Origin: Lojkania enalia
Lineage: Eukaryota > Ascomycota > Dothideomycetes > Pleosporales
Reading direction: 5' to 3'
NCBI GenBank assembly: GCA_010094045.1
Contig: ML986624.1
Location: forward strand, 42,219-106,218
Length of the DNA stretch: 64,000 nt
Made by a program: the position numbers and the translations under genes. The notes under the pieces were generated by a model. The model was given only the letters and a program-made list of their open reading frames with translations, had not been told where the DNA came from and made no database searches. Positions 22,899 through 36,300 of the stretch are shown here, piece after piece (the first letter of the stretch is position 1; each line of letters opens with the position of its first letter).

Positions 22899-24258
22899 TC
22901 ATCGACTTTCGTCTATTCGCACCTCTCGCGTCATTAGGATGCGATTGCCAGAAGGCGGTATCTCATTGCCTTGCAGAGGTAAAATAGATTCGTCGCTAGT
23001 TTTTGCACGCTCCATGTCCCATGCCTCCTTGTCGGCAAGGCCGGTTGGGTGCGTTGATACGCGAACATTGTAAGGGCTCTTAGCACCTGATGTGATGTCT
23101 CCTTTGGCCGTCAAACTCTGTAGAGCAATCGAATTCTCACTCGTCTTGTGGTAGCCAAGTGAATTTGCTCCTTTGTAGCCAGATGCCTTATAGCCTGATC
23201 CTTTCGTTCGCCCCCCTGAAGTAATAACCCGAGCCGTCTCTAGGAACCAGTTGAAAAGTGGCTTAAGCGCAGGAAGCGAAGCGGCAATGATTCCAATCGT
23301 GAATTCGATATAATTCCAGACGTTGAAAGCATCGTTTACTGTCCAGTCCGGCTCGTCCAGAACATTCCACTGCTTGACTGCCTTGACAATTGCAGCGGCG
23401 GATGCGAACCAGCCCAAGGACAAGACAGCAATAAGAGATATTTTCGTGCGTTGTGTAAGTTGAAGTTGCCAGATCAGTGGGATAGGAAGAGTCGCAAATA
23501 GAACGTCAGTAATGATGTTAAATGCTATTTAAGTGAGCAATATCCAGAGCAAAACTTTCGAGAACAATGGACTTACAGCTATTCATAAGACCCAGGTTGC
23601 GGAAGATGGTCATGCTATAGCATTTCGCGTCACCCGTCCCAAATGGCGGTGGTCGGAGACTGGAGTCCCACGCAGCTTCTACAGGATAACATTGAAATAT
23701 CAAGGTCATTGCGCAGGCAAGAGTCAAGCATACGATAAAGACAATGACGCCGTAGAGAAAGCGATGGTACGGCGTTCTTGTGGATAGCCTCAACAAGAAG
23801 AAGGCGATAGAGATCTTAACGGTCGATACCCCCACCATAATAAGGATGGAATGAACGTAGAGGATCCTTGCGAATTTCATGTACATGATCGGGTCCATCA
23901 TCATGACCACCATATGCCTACCCAGACCATATTGGGTTTCGAGGACAAAACATGCGAAGACTATTGAGGCGAGGATCTGCTACAGATCAGCTCAGCTGCC
24001 CAATTTAAAGGTTAGGTGAACTTGTCGTACCATAGCCAAAGCCATGATATAATCATCGATGCCGAAGACCTTAAGTATTGAAAGCCGGACGTAGATTCGA
24101 AGAAGCATTATGATGGCAGCTGCGGTGAAGAACGACCCAGTTATGGCGAGAATTTCAGGCGCATTGGTATATGCGATGTACTCCGGAGTCATAGTTGGTG
24201 CGCCTATAGGAGCCTGCCTCTTCATCGCCCTCTCAACGCCCGAAGTCCACGCAGGCAT
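22899..24258 (-). CDS. SAT4/PTH11-like seven-helix integral membrane protein (fungal rhodopsin-like domain family)
   Basis: Three exons, 24258-24031, about 23979-23577 and 23524-22899, give about 418 residues. The acceptor of exon 2 could also be three bases downstream (23976). Seven hydrophobic segments follow a short extracellular N terminus: family marks include LRIYVRLSILKVFGIDDYIM, the YGLGRHM segment, KISIAFFLLRLS, an extracellular loop with Cys, then DVLFATLPIPLIWQLQL and LGWFASAAAIVKAV. The cytoplasmic tail is hydrophilic and contains repeated GSGYKASGYKGA. No CFEM domain is present, so it is not a full PTH11 receptor. Members lie in plasma membranes; the ligand is unknown. It is isolated in a gene-poor stretch with an intact reading frame. 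Confidence 0.85.
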
Positions 24259-27200
24259 GGTGATGGTGGTCTGAAGTAGAAGATGACAATCAGCGGGATC
24301 TGATAGAGTGAATGCCTAAGACAAAGGCTTTGGGACAGCCCTATGCTTTAAGAAGCTCTGTGGGAAGATCTCCAAGTTTATGAGCACAGCATTGTTGTGA
24401 CGGCAGCAAGGGACTAGGCTAGCAGGATAATTGCGACAAATCTCTAGCTGCAGGAATGCATGCGATGTCACAGGTCTGTGTAGTGTGGGCTACTGTGTGA
24501 GAAACCCAAGAAGATCGGGCGAGTCGCGTGGCGTGCAGATTTAGCCCGAAGAGGAACTATGCGTTACCCAATAGCCTCGGCCATGATAGATGGACACGCA
24601 CCATTTTGCAAATGCTCCTCCTCTCCCCCTTCCAATTCCAATACTGCGGCCAGGCCTTCTTCGGGAGGGGGGGGGGGGGATTCGGAAGTCTGCACAGTCT
24701 TCGTATTCTGATCTAGGTGGCCTGCTTTGAATTGTTTGACACGATGAGCACTAAGGGAAGAACAGGTATAGCAATAGAATTAAAGTTTTGTTGACGATAG
24801 CCATGGCCGTTTAGCGTTGGTGTTACCAGTCAGAGAGCATGCCTCCACCTGCTGAAGGTTCGTTCTCCCCAAGCGAACCGAGGCGCCATCTGAAGTTGGA
24901 GCTTGACGGAGATTATTATTATAGAATTTGGTTGAAAATTTCTACCCGGTCTCAGATATCCGAGCGAGCAGCACCCTAGTTCTGCGCAGCATGCTATCAT
25001 AGGAACCTTTGGGTTGTGTTTTACAACTGTTTCTGTGCTTGAGAGTGAAACTTTGCAGTAGCACACGAAAAACATAGAGTGGCAGGGAATGTCTATGTGA
25101 TGATCAAAGGACTGCTCTATCCTGCAACACGGTTGAAAGTGGCACCTAGGTTCTTTTAGGCAGAACGGTTTGATGACGGGACAGCGATGTTAGGCTGGGG
25201 GTGTGGGGTCCTTGTCTAGGACTCGAGGGCCTGGACCTTGTAAGGTGCCATTCAAGCCGCAAGGAGACCCGAGAGTCCAGGGAAGCACACGAAGTGACGA
25301 CTTATATGCGGAGGAATACCCTCGCTAGTGTATTAATATTCTGAGAAGAGAAGCTGCGAACTCCTCATGGTATGATGCTTTGCGCCGGCGGGAGCGGCGA
25401 AGGGGTGAACATTAAGAGCCGGGGAGCACACCTGACTCGGGATTAGTCCGGCGCTAGTACGCAAGCGAAGCCTTGGCATCCTTTCCGCACCCTACACCTA
25501 GTGTCTTGCCCATGCCCATTTCACTTAATTACAGGCACAGGTTCTATACAGTACATACGCCTCCTATCCTCTTCCACGCTTCCTCTCTGAACAATGACTT
25601 GCAGCCAAACAATATCAGTGCCGTCTCAGGCCCTCCTCGAGAGCCCGTATATATGAATGTATATATGTAGCCTCAGTCGGCCCGCGCCTGCGCGTGTGTA
25701 TGCTAGTCCCACGCCTTTTTACTTACATAGTATTCCACTACCCGGGTTTCTCACAACCGCCACCCGTCGACCTGGCTGACTCAAGCAACGTCCAGTATGT
25801 ACAAGTACTTAAGTACCCAGATGCCGCCGTTCATGCATACATACATGCATATCCATATCGGACTTGTCCATGGGACCTGCCAAGGTGCCAGTCCCGAATT
25901 GCGGGGCCCTCGATGTTCAGGAACACAACCCAATTCGTCCAGCTTCCCCGATCTCCTAGGTAAAGGCAGATCGTTCGACAGATTCTTGTTTTGGCCGTCT
26001 TGTATTCTGAAGCATCTCTGGGATGAGCCATGGGTGGCCTCTGGGTTCAAGCATCCTTTTATCTAAGTCGGCACACAAGGCTCGTCCGCCCATGGTCCGC
26101 CCGCTAGTTCACCGTCGCCACAGCCTCCGCGGCTTTCCCAAGCCCACCAAACTAGCTTAACCTAATATGGCCATGCTATTCTTGCCACTAGTGTCCGCCC
26201 TCTTGTCTTCGAAATTACGGAATATATGTATCGCACTACTGAGGGCCGCCTTTGGCACCGCACACATACAGACTCGTATCTTGGGAGCACACTTCCTTTT
26301 CCATCACCAACGATCAGTATGAGTGTACAATACATAGCCCCATGTCCGAGTCCTAATAGCGATACTAACTTTACCATCCCTCCTTTTTAAGAATAAAGGA
26401 AACAGCTTGGGGAAGATTGTCAATCTCAGCATGGCGTGTAGTAAGAGTGTAGCACCTCGAGGCTCCCTGCGCATGTAGGTATGTGTGTACTGTGTGTATA
26501 TGCAAGCTCTCTTTGGGTGTCGGTGCATGGCGAACGGGAGAGACCCTGGAGCCGTGCGCCTTGTGGTCCACAAAAAAGAAACCGAACCCCTTCCAGAACA
26601 AATGATATTCGATCAATTTGCCCCTCTAGGACGCGACTTCAGAACGCCAGACTTTCTTGGGAACTATTCTCCGCCGATCGGGTCGCACTCAGGCCCTTCA
26701 CCCATCCGCACCAGGAGCTTGTCAGGTTCATCCAACGTCCTGCGTTATAACCCCATCAGCTTCAATACAGCACCCTGCATCGGCAATCATTTCACGAGGT
26801 CGAACCGCGTGTCTTGCACGCTTCGCGACGTCGCAGTCTATTCAAAATGGCAATTCAGCAAATGAGACTCAATGCTGTGCCTCGATAGTACAGCGCATTG
26901 TCTTCTTGCTTACCATTTCTAACCTCAAGAACCCCCACTTTTCCCCAAATCCTCGTGCTCCCAGACTATTGGAGTCTGCATGGCGTTTGCGCGGCGTTGT
27001 CGGCTCCCTTTCGCCATTCGCTTCCCACATGGCCTACGACTGCACTTCTCAGGGTTGGACCTCGTTGTGCATGTATAAATACGGGAGGATTGCAATTCAT
27101 CCGCTATCCAGGTCAAGCTCTTCCCACCCCCCCGGAACAACCTCCAGTACACGGGGGCGCTTTTAATATTTGTTTCAGTGCCGTTTTGTCATTTGCCTCT

Positions 27201-27282
27201 TAATTTAATTATCTGTGCCACATACTATAGTCTTTGCACGACCCTAACCGAGCTGTTGTTCATCGAGGAAGTCAACAACGCG
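24259..27282. other. Gene-free stretch, 3 kb
   Basis: Between the SAT4-like gene and the tyrosinase, both transcribed away from it. A G13 run lies at 24667-24679. Short frames here overlap on opposite strands and match nothing. Both upstream promoters must lie in it. Confidence 0.5.
27074..27081 (+). promoter_or_regulatory. Possible TATA box of the tyrosinase gene
   Basis: TATAAATA about 200 bases before the tyrosinase ATG. Position is plausible if the 5' leader is 150-170 bases. Sequence match only. Confidence 0.3.
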
Positions 27283-28657
27283 ATGAAATTTTCGAGGGTG
27301 GCAGCGGCCGCACTCGTGAGCGGTGCCGGCGCTGCACCTTTAGACCTAGACAAGAGAGGCATTTTCCTAGAGACTGACGCATTGGCTGCCGCTGGTGTTT
27401 TCAATTTGGGCCTTCACGTTGCTCTCAATGGGTATCCAAATCCTCAAAAATGTACTCTTAGGAATGTGGCTATTCGAAGGGAATGGTAAGCTCACCCTAC
27501 AATTTCTCCAGAAAGCTAGTTGCTAACGGCTCCAAGGTCAATGCTCTCCACCCAGGAAAAGAAGGATTATATCGCAGCTGTGCAATGCTTGGCTAATAAG
27601 CCATCTAATACGCCTTCTACCCTCGCACCAGGCGCAAAGAACCGTTATGATGACTTCGTTGCTACGCACATCAACCAGACATTGTCAATTCATGGAACGG
27701 TATGTCGCGTTTCCCGGAACATTCAACTTATTTGCTGATTTGTGACAGGGAAATTTCCTGACCTGGCATCGCTATTTCACCTGGGCCTATGAGCAGGCAC
27801 TACGAAATGAGTGCGGCTACAAAGGCTATCAACCCTACTACAACTGGCCGAAATGGGCGGACAACCCTGCGGCGTCACCCATCTTTGACGGCAGTGCGAC
27901 TAGTATGTCTGGCGATGGCGCCTTTGTCCAGCGCAATGCTACTTGCATTCCCTCAAATGATGTTTGCCAGATCAGCCTCCCAATCGGAAATGGAGGAGGG
28001 TGCGTTAAATCTGGACCTTTCAAGGAGTAAGTTTAACTGAAGTTTCATCCATGCTTATATTCACAATGCCCACACTATATTTTCAACCTATTTCAGCAAA
28101 CACCGTAGCTGACTGATAATAGCTGGAAGGTCAACCTAGGCCCCGTCGCCGGCGTGCTCCCCGATTTGACACCAAACCCAGAGTTCACAGGACTTGGGTA
28201 CAACCCTCGCTGTCTCCGCCGCGATATCTCCAAGGCTGCCGCTCAAGGCTGGACCAAAGATGAAGATGTCGCAGACCTGATCAAGAACAATAAAAATTTC
28301 TACTGGTTCGCCACCCGCATGCAAGGTGATTTTCCCAGCGGCTTCCTCGGGGTACATACCGCCGGTCACTTCACCATTGGCGGTGATCCAGGAGGTGACC
28401 TTTTCGCTTCCCCTGGTGACCCGGCTTTCTTCCTCCACCACGCCATGATCGACCGCACGTACTGGACATGGCAGAACCTCGACCTCGACAGTAGGCTGTA
28501 CTCTGTTCAGGGCACGATTACAATTAACAATCAACCTCCGAGTAGGAATACGACACTAGACGATACCTTTGATTTGGGCTATGTTGGTGTTCCAACCGTC
28601 TCTATCAGGGATACAAGTAACACGCTGGCGGGACCCTTCTGCTACATATATGCTTAG
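27283..28657 (+). CDS. Secreted short-type tyrosinase / catechol oxidase
   Basis: Exons 27283-27485, 27537-27699, 27749-28026 and 28123-28657 give 392 residues. A signal peptide (MKFSRVAAAALVSGAGAA) is followed by PLDLDKR, a likely Kex2 cleavage site. Copper site A has the His residues in THINQT, HGTGNFLTWHR and the following helix (about residues 112-130). Copper site B has HTAGHFTIGG (about 290) and DPAFFLHHAMIDRTYW (about 320). Several Cys and N-glycosylation sequons support secretion. The length without a C-terminal lid domain matches the short secreted fungal tyrosinases such as Aspergillus oryzae catechol oxidase. It oxidises o-diphenols, and perhaps monophenols, to quinones outside the cell. 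It is the only clearly intact enzyme gene between 20 and 37 kb. Confidence 0.93.
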
Positions 28658-30099
28658 GCTATTAGGCTGTTGAACAGGGATGTGAGGAGTGTGGAGCCTC
28701 GGGGGAGGAGTCCTCATGATTCAACCGATGGATATCAAACATTAATTCATGTACATAATAGGAAAGCTAGTTGTAAATAAAAAAAAAAAAGAAAATACTG
28801 TACACCATAACAATGCTTTTTTTTTTTTTTTTTTTTTTTTGGAGGATCGAAGCTGCGGTGTAACGTCTTACTTGAGCTTAGCGAACCAGGTAAGTGGTTC
28901 TCCTACACTTACCATCTCTGGTCGACAGTAGCTATAGGCTAATGCCAAGCCTACCTACCAGCCTTGCTATTCTCGTATAAGGCATATCGGAGCCAATTCG
29001 TTGTTGTCATTGGCATGGGAGTCCCGTTGGGCTGGCACTTTGCATTCTAGGATACCGACGAAGTGGAGAAGAGTGTTCTAAGTGTGAATATTATCGGAGT
29101 TGCGTAAAATCTAGAGCGGGAATCCATATCGCGGATCTTTTGCCGGGCAAATATCTCAGATATATCAAGTCGGAATTAGTTGCACATTGCTAACCAGCAA
29201 ATTGGACAGAAGAGGGCTTGCAGAAACAAATCGGAAAGAGCTTTCTTTCAGTTTTCTTCCGTTCGCTTGTTACTAATTTCATTTGTCCGTTCGATGCGGC
29301 GGTGCATACTCAAGTAAATGTTCTCGTGCGGTCTTATGTGGGCATATTTGCTATCTTCTCGTGCCTCATTCTGTTGTCTTTTGAAATGATTCCACTCTTA
29401 ATCATACAAATACTTCTCTTACCCCCCTTATCACCTCTTAGATTTAAGTGTAACATCTTTGATTATTCAAAAACCAGTTCTTATCTTAATAGTCCTATAA
29501 ACAGCTATATTGATGCAACTTTATCTGGGAAGTGGATATTGCTCTCTCTTCTCTATTTTAAGTTATATAAATACCTCTATTGATCCAGACGACTTTCAAG
29601 GCCAAGATATCACCCAGTCACCGCAACAAGTCTCTCAAGTCTAATGTGGCTTCTAGATTGTTTTAATATAACTTCCTCGCTGTGCTAGGTTTTACCACTT
29701 GCTTCATGCCCTCTAATTCTCCGCTCTGCTCCGGTCATGTATATGGACTCGGTCATTGCCATCATTATAGTTTTAAATTTCCTGTCATTCTCTAGCGTAA
29801 CATCTCTACGAAACAATGTTGAAGAACTGCTAATTGCTCTTGATGAAGTATCGAAGAAGACGCGTAGAGTGATAGCGCATCTAGTGAACACAAACTGCAT
29901 CGGTATCATTCACATCATGCACTCTCTAAATTATATGCATGTGTGAGTTGTCGACATCGCATAAAGCTGTAAAATCAAACGCTCATTCCAATACCGGATT
30001 TCCAAACGGACCGGCACTTGCTCAATCTTGAGCGTACCAACCTTGGGCATGTTCAGAATATTATTAGTGCACCTACATACCCAGGACGGTCATAACTAG
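28658..30099. other. Intergenic with A12 and T24 tracts
   Basis: A12 at 28779-28790 and T24 at 28817-28840 lie 120-180 bases past the tyrosinase stop. A hydrophobic 121-codon frame (29218-29583, +) is leucine/tyrosine-rich without family match; it sits in AT-richer DNA and I do not call it a gene. Confidence 0.45.
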
Positions 30100-30797
30100 C
30101 AGCACAGCACCCTGCTCATATTCAGTACTGGTCCAAGCTCTGCCGACAAGTTCCTCCCGCAACCAGAACCGCAGAAAAAGCACCATCGACAAGTCCTCAA
30201 AACGCCAATCGACCCCACTCCAAATCTCCTCTCCGATCATCCGCGCCCCGCACTCCTCGTTCTCTTTCGAATACACCGGTCACGGCCTGAAGCTCTCTTC
30301 TCCAGCCATGCCAACCTGCCAACAAACGGGACCTTCTCGCTAGAGCTCTTCTCCAACACCCGCAATGTGCTCCCACCCCTCCATCTCAAATATTCAGCTC
30401 CGCAGCCGCACGCATGCTCCCCGTCCACACGATGACCTCACAGAGCAAAATCTGTGCCTCTATCTCCAGAAGATGGCGTACGTGCGGAAGGGAGAGAGTA
30501 TTTCTTTTCCGTCACGGGGCCTACGAATTAGCAACGCCTAAAATTTCCCACTGGCGCTGCTGTGTTTGTAGCACAGAAGCTAGAGGCTGTGGGAGTGATA
30601 GTCGATATGAAACGAAGTACGCATAAATGCATTTAAAGGTTGATCAATGGAATTTGCAGGATCCTTATCCGCTGGAGACCATGACGGTTGGGGATATTAA
30701 TTATAGGAATGCATCGTGGCACAAGCATACCGGTAGCTTGAATAGTGCAAAGCGGAACAAGGTAATAAGGATGAGAGGGCGGGGGAGAAGACTGTAG
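30100..30797 (+). pseudogene. Unrecognised decayed gene
   Basis: Protein-like pieces occur in successive frames on the + strand: APHSSFSFEYTGHGLKL, then NGTFSLELFSNTRNVLPPL, then DDLTEQNLCLYLQKMAYVRK continuing to FPSRGLRISNA and a stop, and last VDQWNLQDPYPLETMTVGDI, to a stop at 30795-30797. Each shift of frame occurs where the next piece continues sensibly, so I infer one ancestral gene broken by small indels and a nonsense codon. I do not recognise the family. An alternative is that some breaks are introns. Confidence 0.35.
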
Positions 30798-31398
30798 GAA
30801 TACTTCCGGCATATGGCGAAAGGCGTGAAACTTGTGGTCATGGGTGTTGTAAACCGTATTATGTGGGGCAATAGAAGAGTCTGGGGCGCTTTTTACTAGA
30901 CGTAGTGTGTAAGGAGGTATAGAAGCAGATATGGAGAAATAAGGAGATTGAGAGGTTGAGGAGCGAGGAGTAGCGGGAATGTGGTTTGGGTGAGGCATGT
31001 GGCATCGGGAAGACGGATATATGATGCGTGTATGTAAAGTATCGAGGTAGATGAGGGGAAAAACTATGTTGATTCATATATATAGAAGATCAAGGCTATT
31101 TATACTGTCTGTCCTAGTATCATCTGATATCAGGGCTGGTCCTTAATAGGGATCATGCTATATATATAACCTTACAGTATAAATGTATAGACGTGCGTAG
31201 AACACGTTCGAGCGTCGCCACGGCCTCCAGAGCAGACACAATCGAGCGCCCCATACCATATACCCGCGCCTTCTCCTCAGATTATATATATCTATTTAAA
31301 AAAAACTGCTCTATTAGCGCTATAGATGATTATAAAGATTTCTCTCAATAGGGAGAGATAGAGTATAGTAAACTAGTAAGAATTTAGATTACTTCCTT
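30798..31398. other. Intergenic, no gene seen
   Basis: About 600 bases, increasingly AT-rich toward the microsatellite. Several TATATATA runs. No coding signal. Confidence 0.45.
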
Positions 31399-31399
31399 T

Positions 31400-31482
<83 letters not shown>

Positions 31483-31502
31483 TTTGTTTGTTTGTTTGTT
31501 TG
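31399..31502 (+). repeat. Compound tetranucleotide microsatellite (TTTA)21(TTTG)5
   Basis: Twenty-one perfect TTTA units (31399-31482) run directly into five TTTG units (31483-31502). No interruption is seen. The second unit differs from the first by one base, so it probably arose by mutation and slippage. Confidence 0.95.
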
Positions 31503-32150
31503 TTCGATTTAGCTCTCTTTATTTATATGTATAGAGGTAACTAGGTATAATTCAATTACAATGTGATGAGCGGCGTAGGATCGAATTTTGCTTACAGATT
31601 TCTGACTAGTAGTTCGAGAGACGAAGGTATAAGGGGAGAGACGAGCTAAGAAGTATCCCCTGGCTAGACTAAATATCTAAAGGTAACTATTATGGCCTTC
31701 CTATAGACACCCACTTAATGCTAATATATCTAGGATATTGGGGTACATAGTCGATAAGGATAGATTCGGTATCGTACTAAGGAAGGCCTTCGTCAACAAA
31801 AGATGTCCCCAGATGCCTTGAACATAGCCTTAAGCTAGGGCGAATTAATCTGCCAATTTTGGCAGTAACCTTAGTATGGCGATGCGGCTGTGTCGGGTTG
31901 AGGAGAGAGGTAAGAAGGATAAACCCACCCACCATATCTGCGGTTACCTGACACCGCCGTATTCGCCTCAATATGCACATATTAACTCTCGTATATGGTC
32001 GCTATGGGGCACTATAGGCTTAACAGTCAGAGCTAGCACAACATCCGCATCTCCACCCTTGTCATACCTGTAGCTCTCCTGGGAACATTATCAGCTTTTA
32101 CAGAATCATCCCTGCCTATTGAATACCCAACTGAAGATTTTGTGGCTATG
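31503..32150. other. Intergenic, no gene seen
   Basis: AT-rich sequence between the microsatellite and the GH28 relic. Short frames on both strands, none recognised. The start of the GH28 relic, including its signal peptide, may be lost here. Confidence 0.4.
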
Positions 32151-33316
32151 GCAGTCTCGGGACTTAAACGCCAAAGCCCCCAAACGGGCCTACCCAACCC
32201 ATTGCAAGCATTCTAACAGGCTGTTTCGGTCGTCGCCCGAGCGGAAGGCGGCGTGCCACATCCGCAGCCACGGCAATGACAAGGACGACTCATTCTACAC
32301 ACTGGAAGCTATTAAGAAGTGCAACAATGGCGGCCATGCCGTATTCGACGTCAATACCTAGGTTGATAGTGCACTCGATAGCAGCCGCCAGGTGTGGTGG
32401 GGCCTCTATGCGGATGACTTTTACATCCTTCGACCGATCCGCTTCGGCACAACTTGTCTGTGCAACGGAGGTATTTTAGATCTAAAGCTACTATATTTAG
32501 CGACAATGGTACAACTTGGTGATCAATTCGACGGATGTTGTTTTCAGCAACATCGACATTGCTGGAGGAAGTATCGGTAAAGACTATCCAAAAAACACAG
32601 GCGGGTAAGTTGGCTTGCTACTCTATAAGTATTGGCCAAAAATTTAAGATAGACGATAGATGAGACACATATCGAAGGTCCAACATCGTGATCTAGGGCT
32701 CATACATTAACACTGGGGACGACTGCATCTCGTTTACACTGACTGTCACGGACTACTGATATTGAGATGTAAATTATTTCATGTAATTAGTAGTCATTGC
32801 ATCGACACTGGATCGCTCGGCCAATATATCGGCGAAGTCAACATCGTGAAGAACATCTACGTAAGACTCCTTCCCGCATACACTAACACTGCCAACTGAT
32901 CGAGCATTGTCAAGCAATTAAGTTAACAACATATCCGCATCTAACGCCTTAGATAGTGTCTATATCAGTGTCTAGCTGGGCAGTGCGATCACGCCGCGAA
33001 GCCTACAACGTATTTGCCCCCTCGGTCCCCACCACTAACCGAAAACCAATAACAAGTACATCATTGAGGTTGTGCAATTCAATAGCCACGATAAAATCAT
33101 GCTGTGCAAAGAATTTTTGTCGAGTCTCGCTATCTCCGGCATGAACGTCACTAACTTTATCGGCGCAAGGAGCAGCCAGGATGACCCGGTTGTTGGATAC
33201 TTTGTCTGCTCAAATCCAATGTTATGGGGGAACATCACAGTTGGAACATCGATTTAGTTAGCCTGAGTGGAACGAACCTATTCATATGCAATAGTGTCCT
33301 AGTATTGAGGGTATAG
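32150..33316 (+). pseudogene. Exopolygalacturonase (GH28) pseudogene
   Basis: Pieces in order on the + strand, in shifting frames: RKAACHIRSHGNDKDDSFYT, LEAIKKCNNGGHAVFDVNT, YADDFYILRPIRFGT, then INTGDDCISF (the GH28 GDD catalytic Asp region, 32708-32737), SHCIDTGSLGQYIGEVNIVK with Cys where the catalytic-site Gly of SHG is expected, a segment near NNISASNALDSVYISVW, then SSLAISGMNVTNFIGAR and DDPVVGYFVCSNP. It ends near 33316. These match exopolygalacturonase X-type enzymes, which release galacturonate from pectin ends. Several stops and frameshifts are present and no signal peptide is visible, so it is dead. Decay includes indels, not only C-to-T change. Confidence 0.82.
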
Positions 33317-36300
33317 ATAATTGTAAAGAATCGAACGAGAGTGGCATTTCAGCGTGCTTGATTATGTACGATGAATGATATATTGTGTGTAGATTTTTGT
33401 TATTAGTGTCCAAAATTTTTTTTTTCTTTTCACCGCATGTTCTTGATAGGCAATAGTCGAATTTTCCGCTGAAGGACGTGTATACTCGCTGTGTGTTGTG
33501 CGGAAATCGTAGTATTCCCTTCTGCAGCTCTCTTCTCTTGCCGAGCTTGATTTAATATCTCACTGTAAGATCAAGACTTCATGTTCAATGTACTGCATCA
33601 CTTCTATGCTAGCTGAATGGACATCTTGCGCCACTCTATCGCTCCATTTGTCCCAGCGACATAGAGCCCCTAATATTAGCAAAAGTATGAGCTAATAGGA
33701 CTTTGACTTGCTCTAGTATTTTAAGTGAACTTCGGTAAAAAGTGCAGCATGCGAAATTATTAGCTTACGGGTAGATAACTACGTAGGCCCTCTCAATCCA
33801 ACGACGATTCGCTCCCTTGCTCAGGCAACCCTTTCTTAAGCTACTTTTCTAGACGCCCTCTTTTACTTCAAATCCGTATCCTCTATCCACCTTTTAACCC
33901 ATGTTACCCGTTTCACTCTCTCCCCTTTAAACTTCACGTATCGACGCCAAACTCGGCGACCCGAAAAGGCAAAAAGGTAATTGCCATCCTCGGCAACGTA
34001 GCCTCTAGCAATCCTCGAGTCTCCACGAGCCCTCACCTCGACTCCACCCAGCGCGTAAATATGCGCACCACCTAGATGCATTTGCGGCTTAGACCTCCAC
34101 AGACTAGAGAGGTTATGTTCCATTCACATACATTCTCGTGAAGTAATGAGTGACTAAGTAAGCTAAACCCAACGTCGCGATACCACTCTCCACTCTGCAA
34201 ATACGCGGCCGTCGGGGAACACGGAACGACGCCGATGCATGCAAGGATTCCGACCGTTTGGTGGCGACGTAGGATACTTCTTACGTGCACATCGTCCCGC
34301 CCCTCCCGTCGATCTGCAGAACGTTCGATTCGTGCGCGAAGGATGCGGACATCTATTCGTCAGAAACCTTTAGCAAAATGGGAGCTATCACGGTTGCAAG
34401 GTGCGGTAGCTGCAAAGCTGCCTAGCCGTGTAACACGCTTCGTTTCGCGCATGTAGTCACATGTTACATAAATAGAGTCTATTCTAGACCAAAGGGGGGA
34501 ACGGCGCACGGTACTGGCGATGAGTCGCACGTGCATCCACCGTACTCGGTATTGGGAGTGGGTACGCGATTTACTCAAACCATCGTCTCGGATTTTGGTC
34601 CTTCGAATCCGAGTTTCACGTCAGCGTCGCTCCTGTAGATAAACATCCTCGGTAGTTATAGAATCAGTCTAACGAGTTAGATGTCTACAATATTGGACGT
34701 GATAAGAGAGTGATGTGGTGCCCAAGACCGAATCGCGAACATGATTGGTACTAAAACAATGTGGGAGGCTCGTTTAATACCTTGGAGAAGACTCAAGGAG
34801 AAGGAAATTTGGTGGGGTATGCCTGTTAAACCGTATGAAGGTACTTGATCCGTAAAGTTACTGATGGCTCCATATTCCCTCGGCACGTGAAGAAGAGATG
34901 CCCTCTACTTCGAAATTGTATCAAGGCTGTTGGGGTCTCCCCGAGACGTTACATAACAATCGAAATCCTTTGCTATTGGCTCGAAGTGGTTTTCCTCTTT
35001 TGATGAACCGCGTAAGTGCACTGATGTAGAGCTATCTATAGTTAATACACAAGCTTACACATGGTTTAGTCACGAGTTACCCCTAGCTCATAGATTATGC
35101 AACCTTTGACATTCCCTACTCTTGCTGTGTGACAGTACCCGTCCGCTTTTGGCTTACGGGGGGAAGTGGAACCCTGCTTGTCACATATGTTATTGGTTAG
35201 CGACGGTGGGTGATATTCTCGCCTAGAGAATGCACATCGGGCGGTTCATAACGTACAGTCATGATATAGTCTAAGATTCATGGTGTAGTTCATCTGGGGA
35301 CAGTCTTGGTGGCCAGGCATCAGCATGCATCTATGTTTGCGTTTGCGTTGAAGTAGCCAATTCACGATCGTATAAATGGTTCCTGTCCGGCCGGGAGCAG
35401 TGCACAAGCGTTCCCCGCTGCCAACTCCGTTCTCTCAATATACCCGACCAGAATCCAATACCTATATTAGCCATCGGGATGATGATTTTGAAAATTGCTT
35501 GCCTTCGATTGAGGTGGTGGACCCGAAAGTAACCTGCTTTTATGAACGTGAAGAGAGTTGACCCTATTCGTTGATGTCGGACGATCCGTGCATATGGCTC
35601 TCCGGGGTCTGTCACACTTTCGGTGGCATATCTAGAGAACGGCGGATCCGTGAGATACCCTAGACTCCCAAAAGGAATTATAGGTAACATGTCTCTGTCA
35701 TTCTATGGCATGGAGGATTCTCATTAGTGTCTAGGAAAGTACGCAAGGTATCCGCAAAGCCTAGACTGATTCAACCCTAAGCGGGGTAATCTTTGCAATT
35801 TATATTGCAAGGAGCTCAATTTGAGCCCTCTTAGAGTATCATAAAATGATAATACAAGGCGATAACATTTCCATGGATTGATACGTTCTCAGCTTGCGTA
35901 GAGAATAAATTTCGCCTATTTCTGGTGCGCGCTACAGGGATTGAAAAGAGGAAGGGAGTGGCCCAAGGCATGTAAAGCGCTATTACTGTCTTGCTTAAAG
36001 TACCTTTTCGCTCGTGTTGGCTGCATAGCTGAGACTGAAGCTCGCCGAAGATCTCGAGCGCGGCGTCAGCGCAACCCAGCTCCTCCCAAATTAATCAAGT
36101 AGAGAGAAAGTCGCGGTCCTTATCTGTGAGGGTAGTACGAATCAGTCAAGAAAAGAGACACAACTTCTCAACCATTATGCTTTAGCTAGCATGGAGTATG
36201 AGAACCATGATCGACGTTGGCCGACTCCGCGATGTGTTCGTTAAGCCTTGAGCTAAAGCTCTGTTCGAGAATCGCTCTTGAGTGCCTTTCCCGTTTCTCG

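Noticed and set aside
29218..29583. 121-codon hydrophobic frame
   Set aside because: Leu/Tyr/Ser-rich, as expected from AT-rich DNA; no family match.
33863..34123. 86-codon frame on the - strand
   Set aside because: Protein-like to the eye but no domain, neighbours or homologue I can name.
34585..34625. Possible tRNA B-box-like TTCGAATCC
   Set aside because: No matching A-box, acceptor stem or anticodon arm around it.
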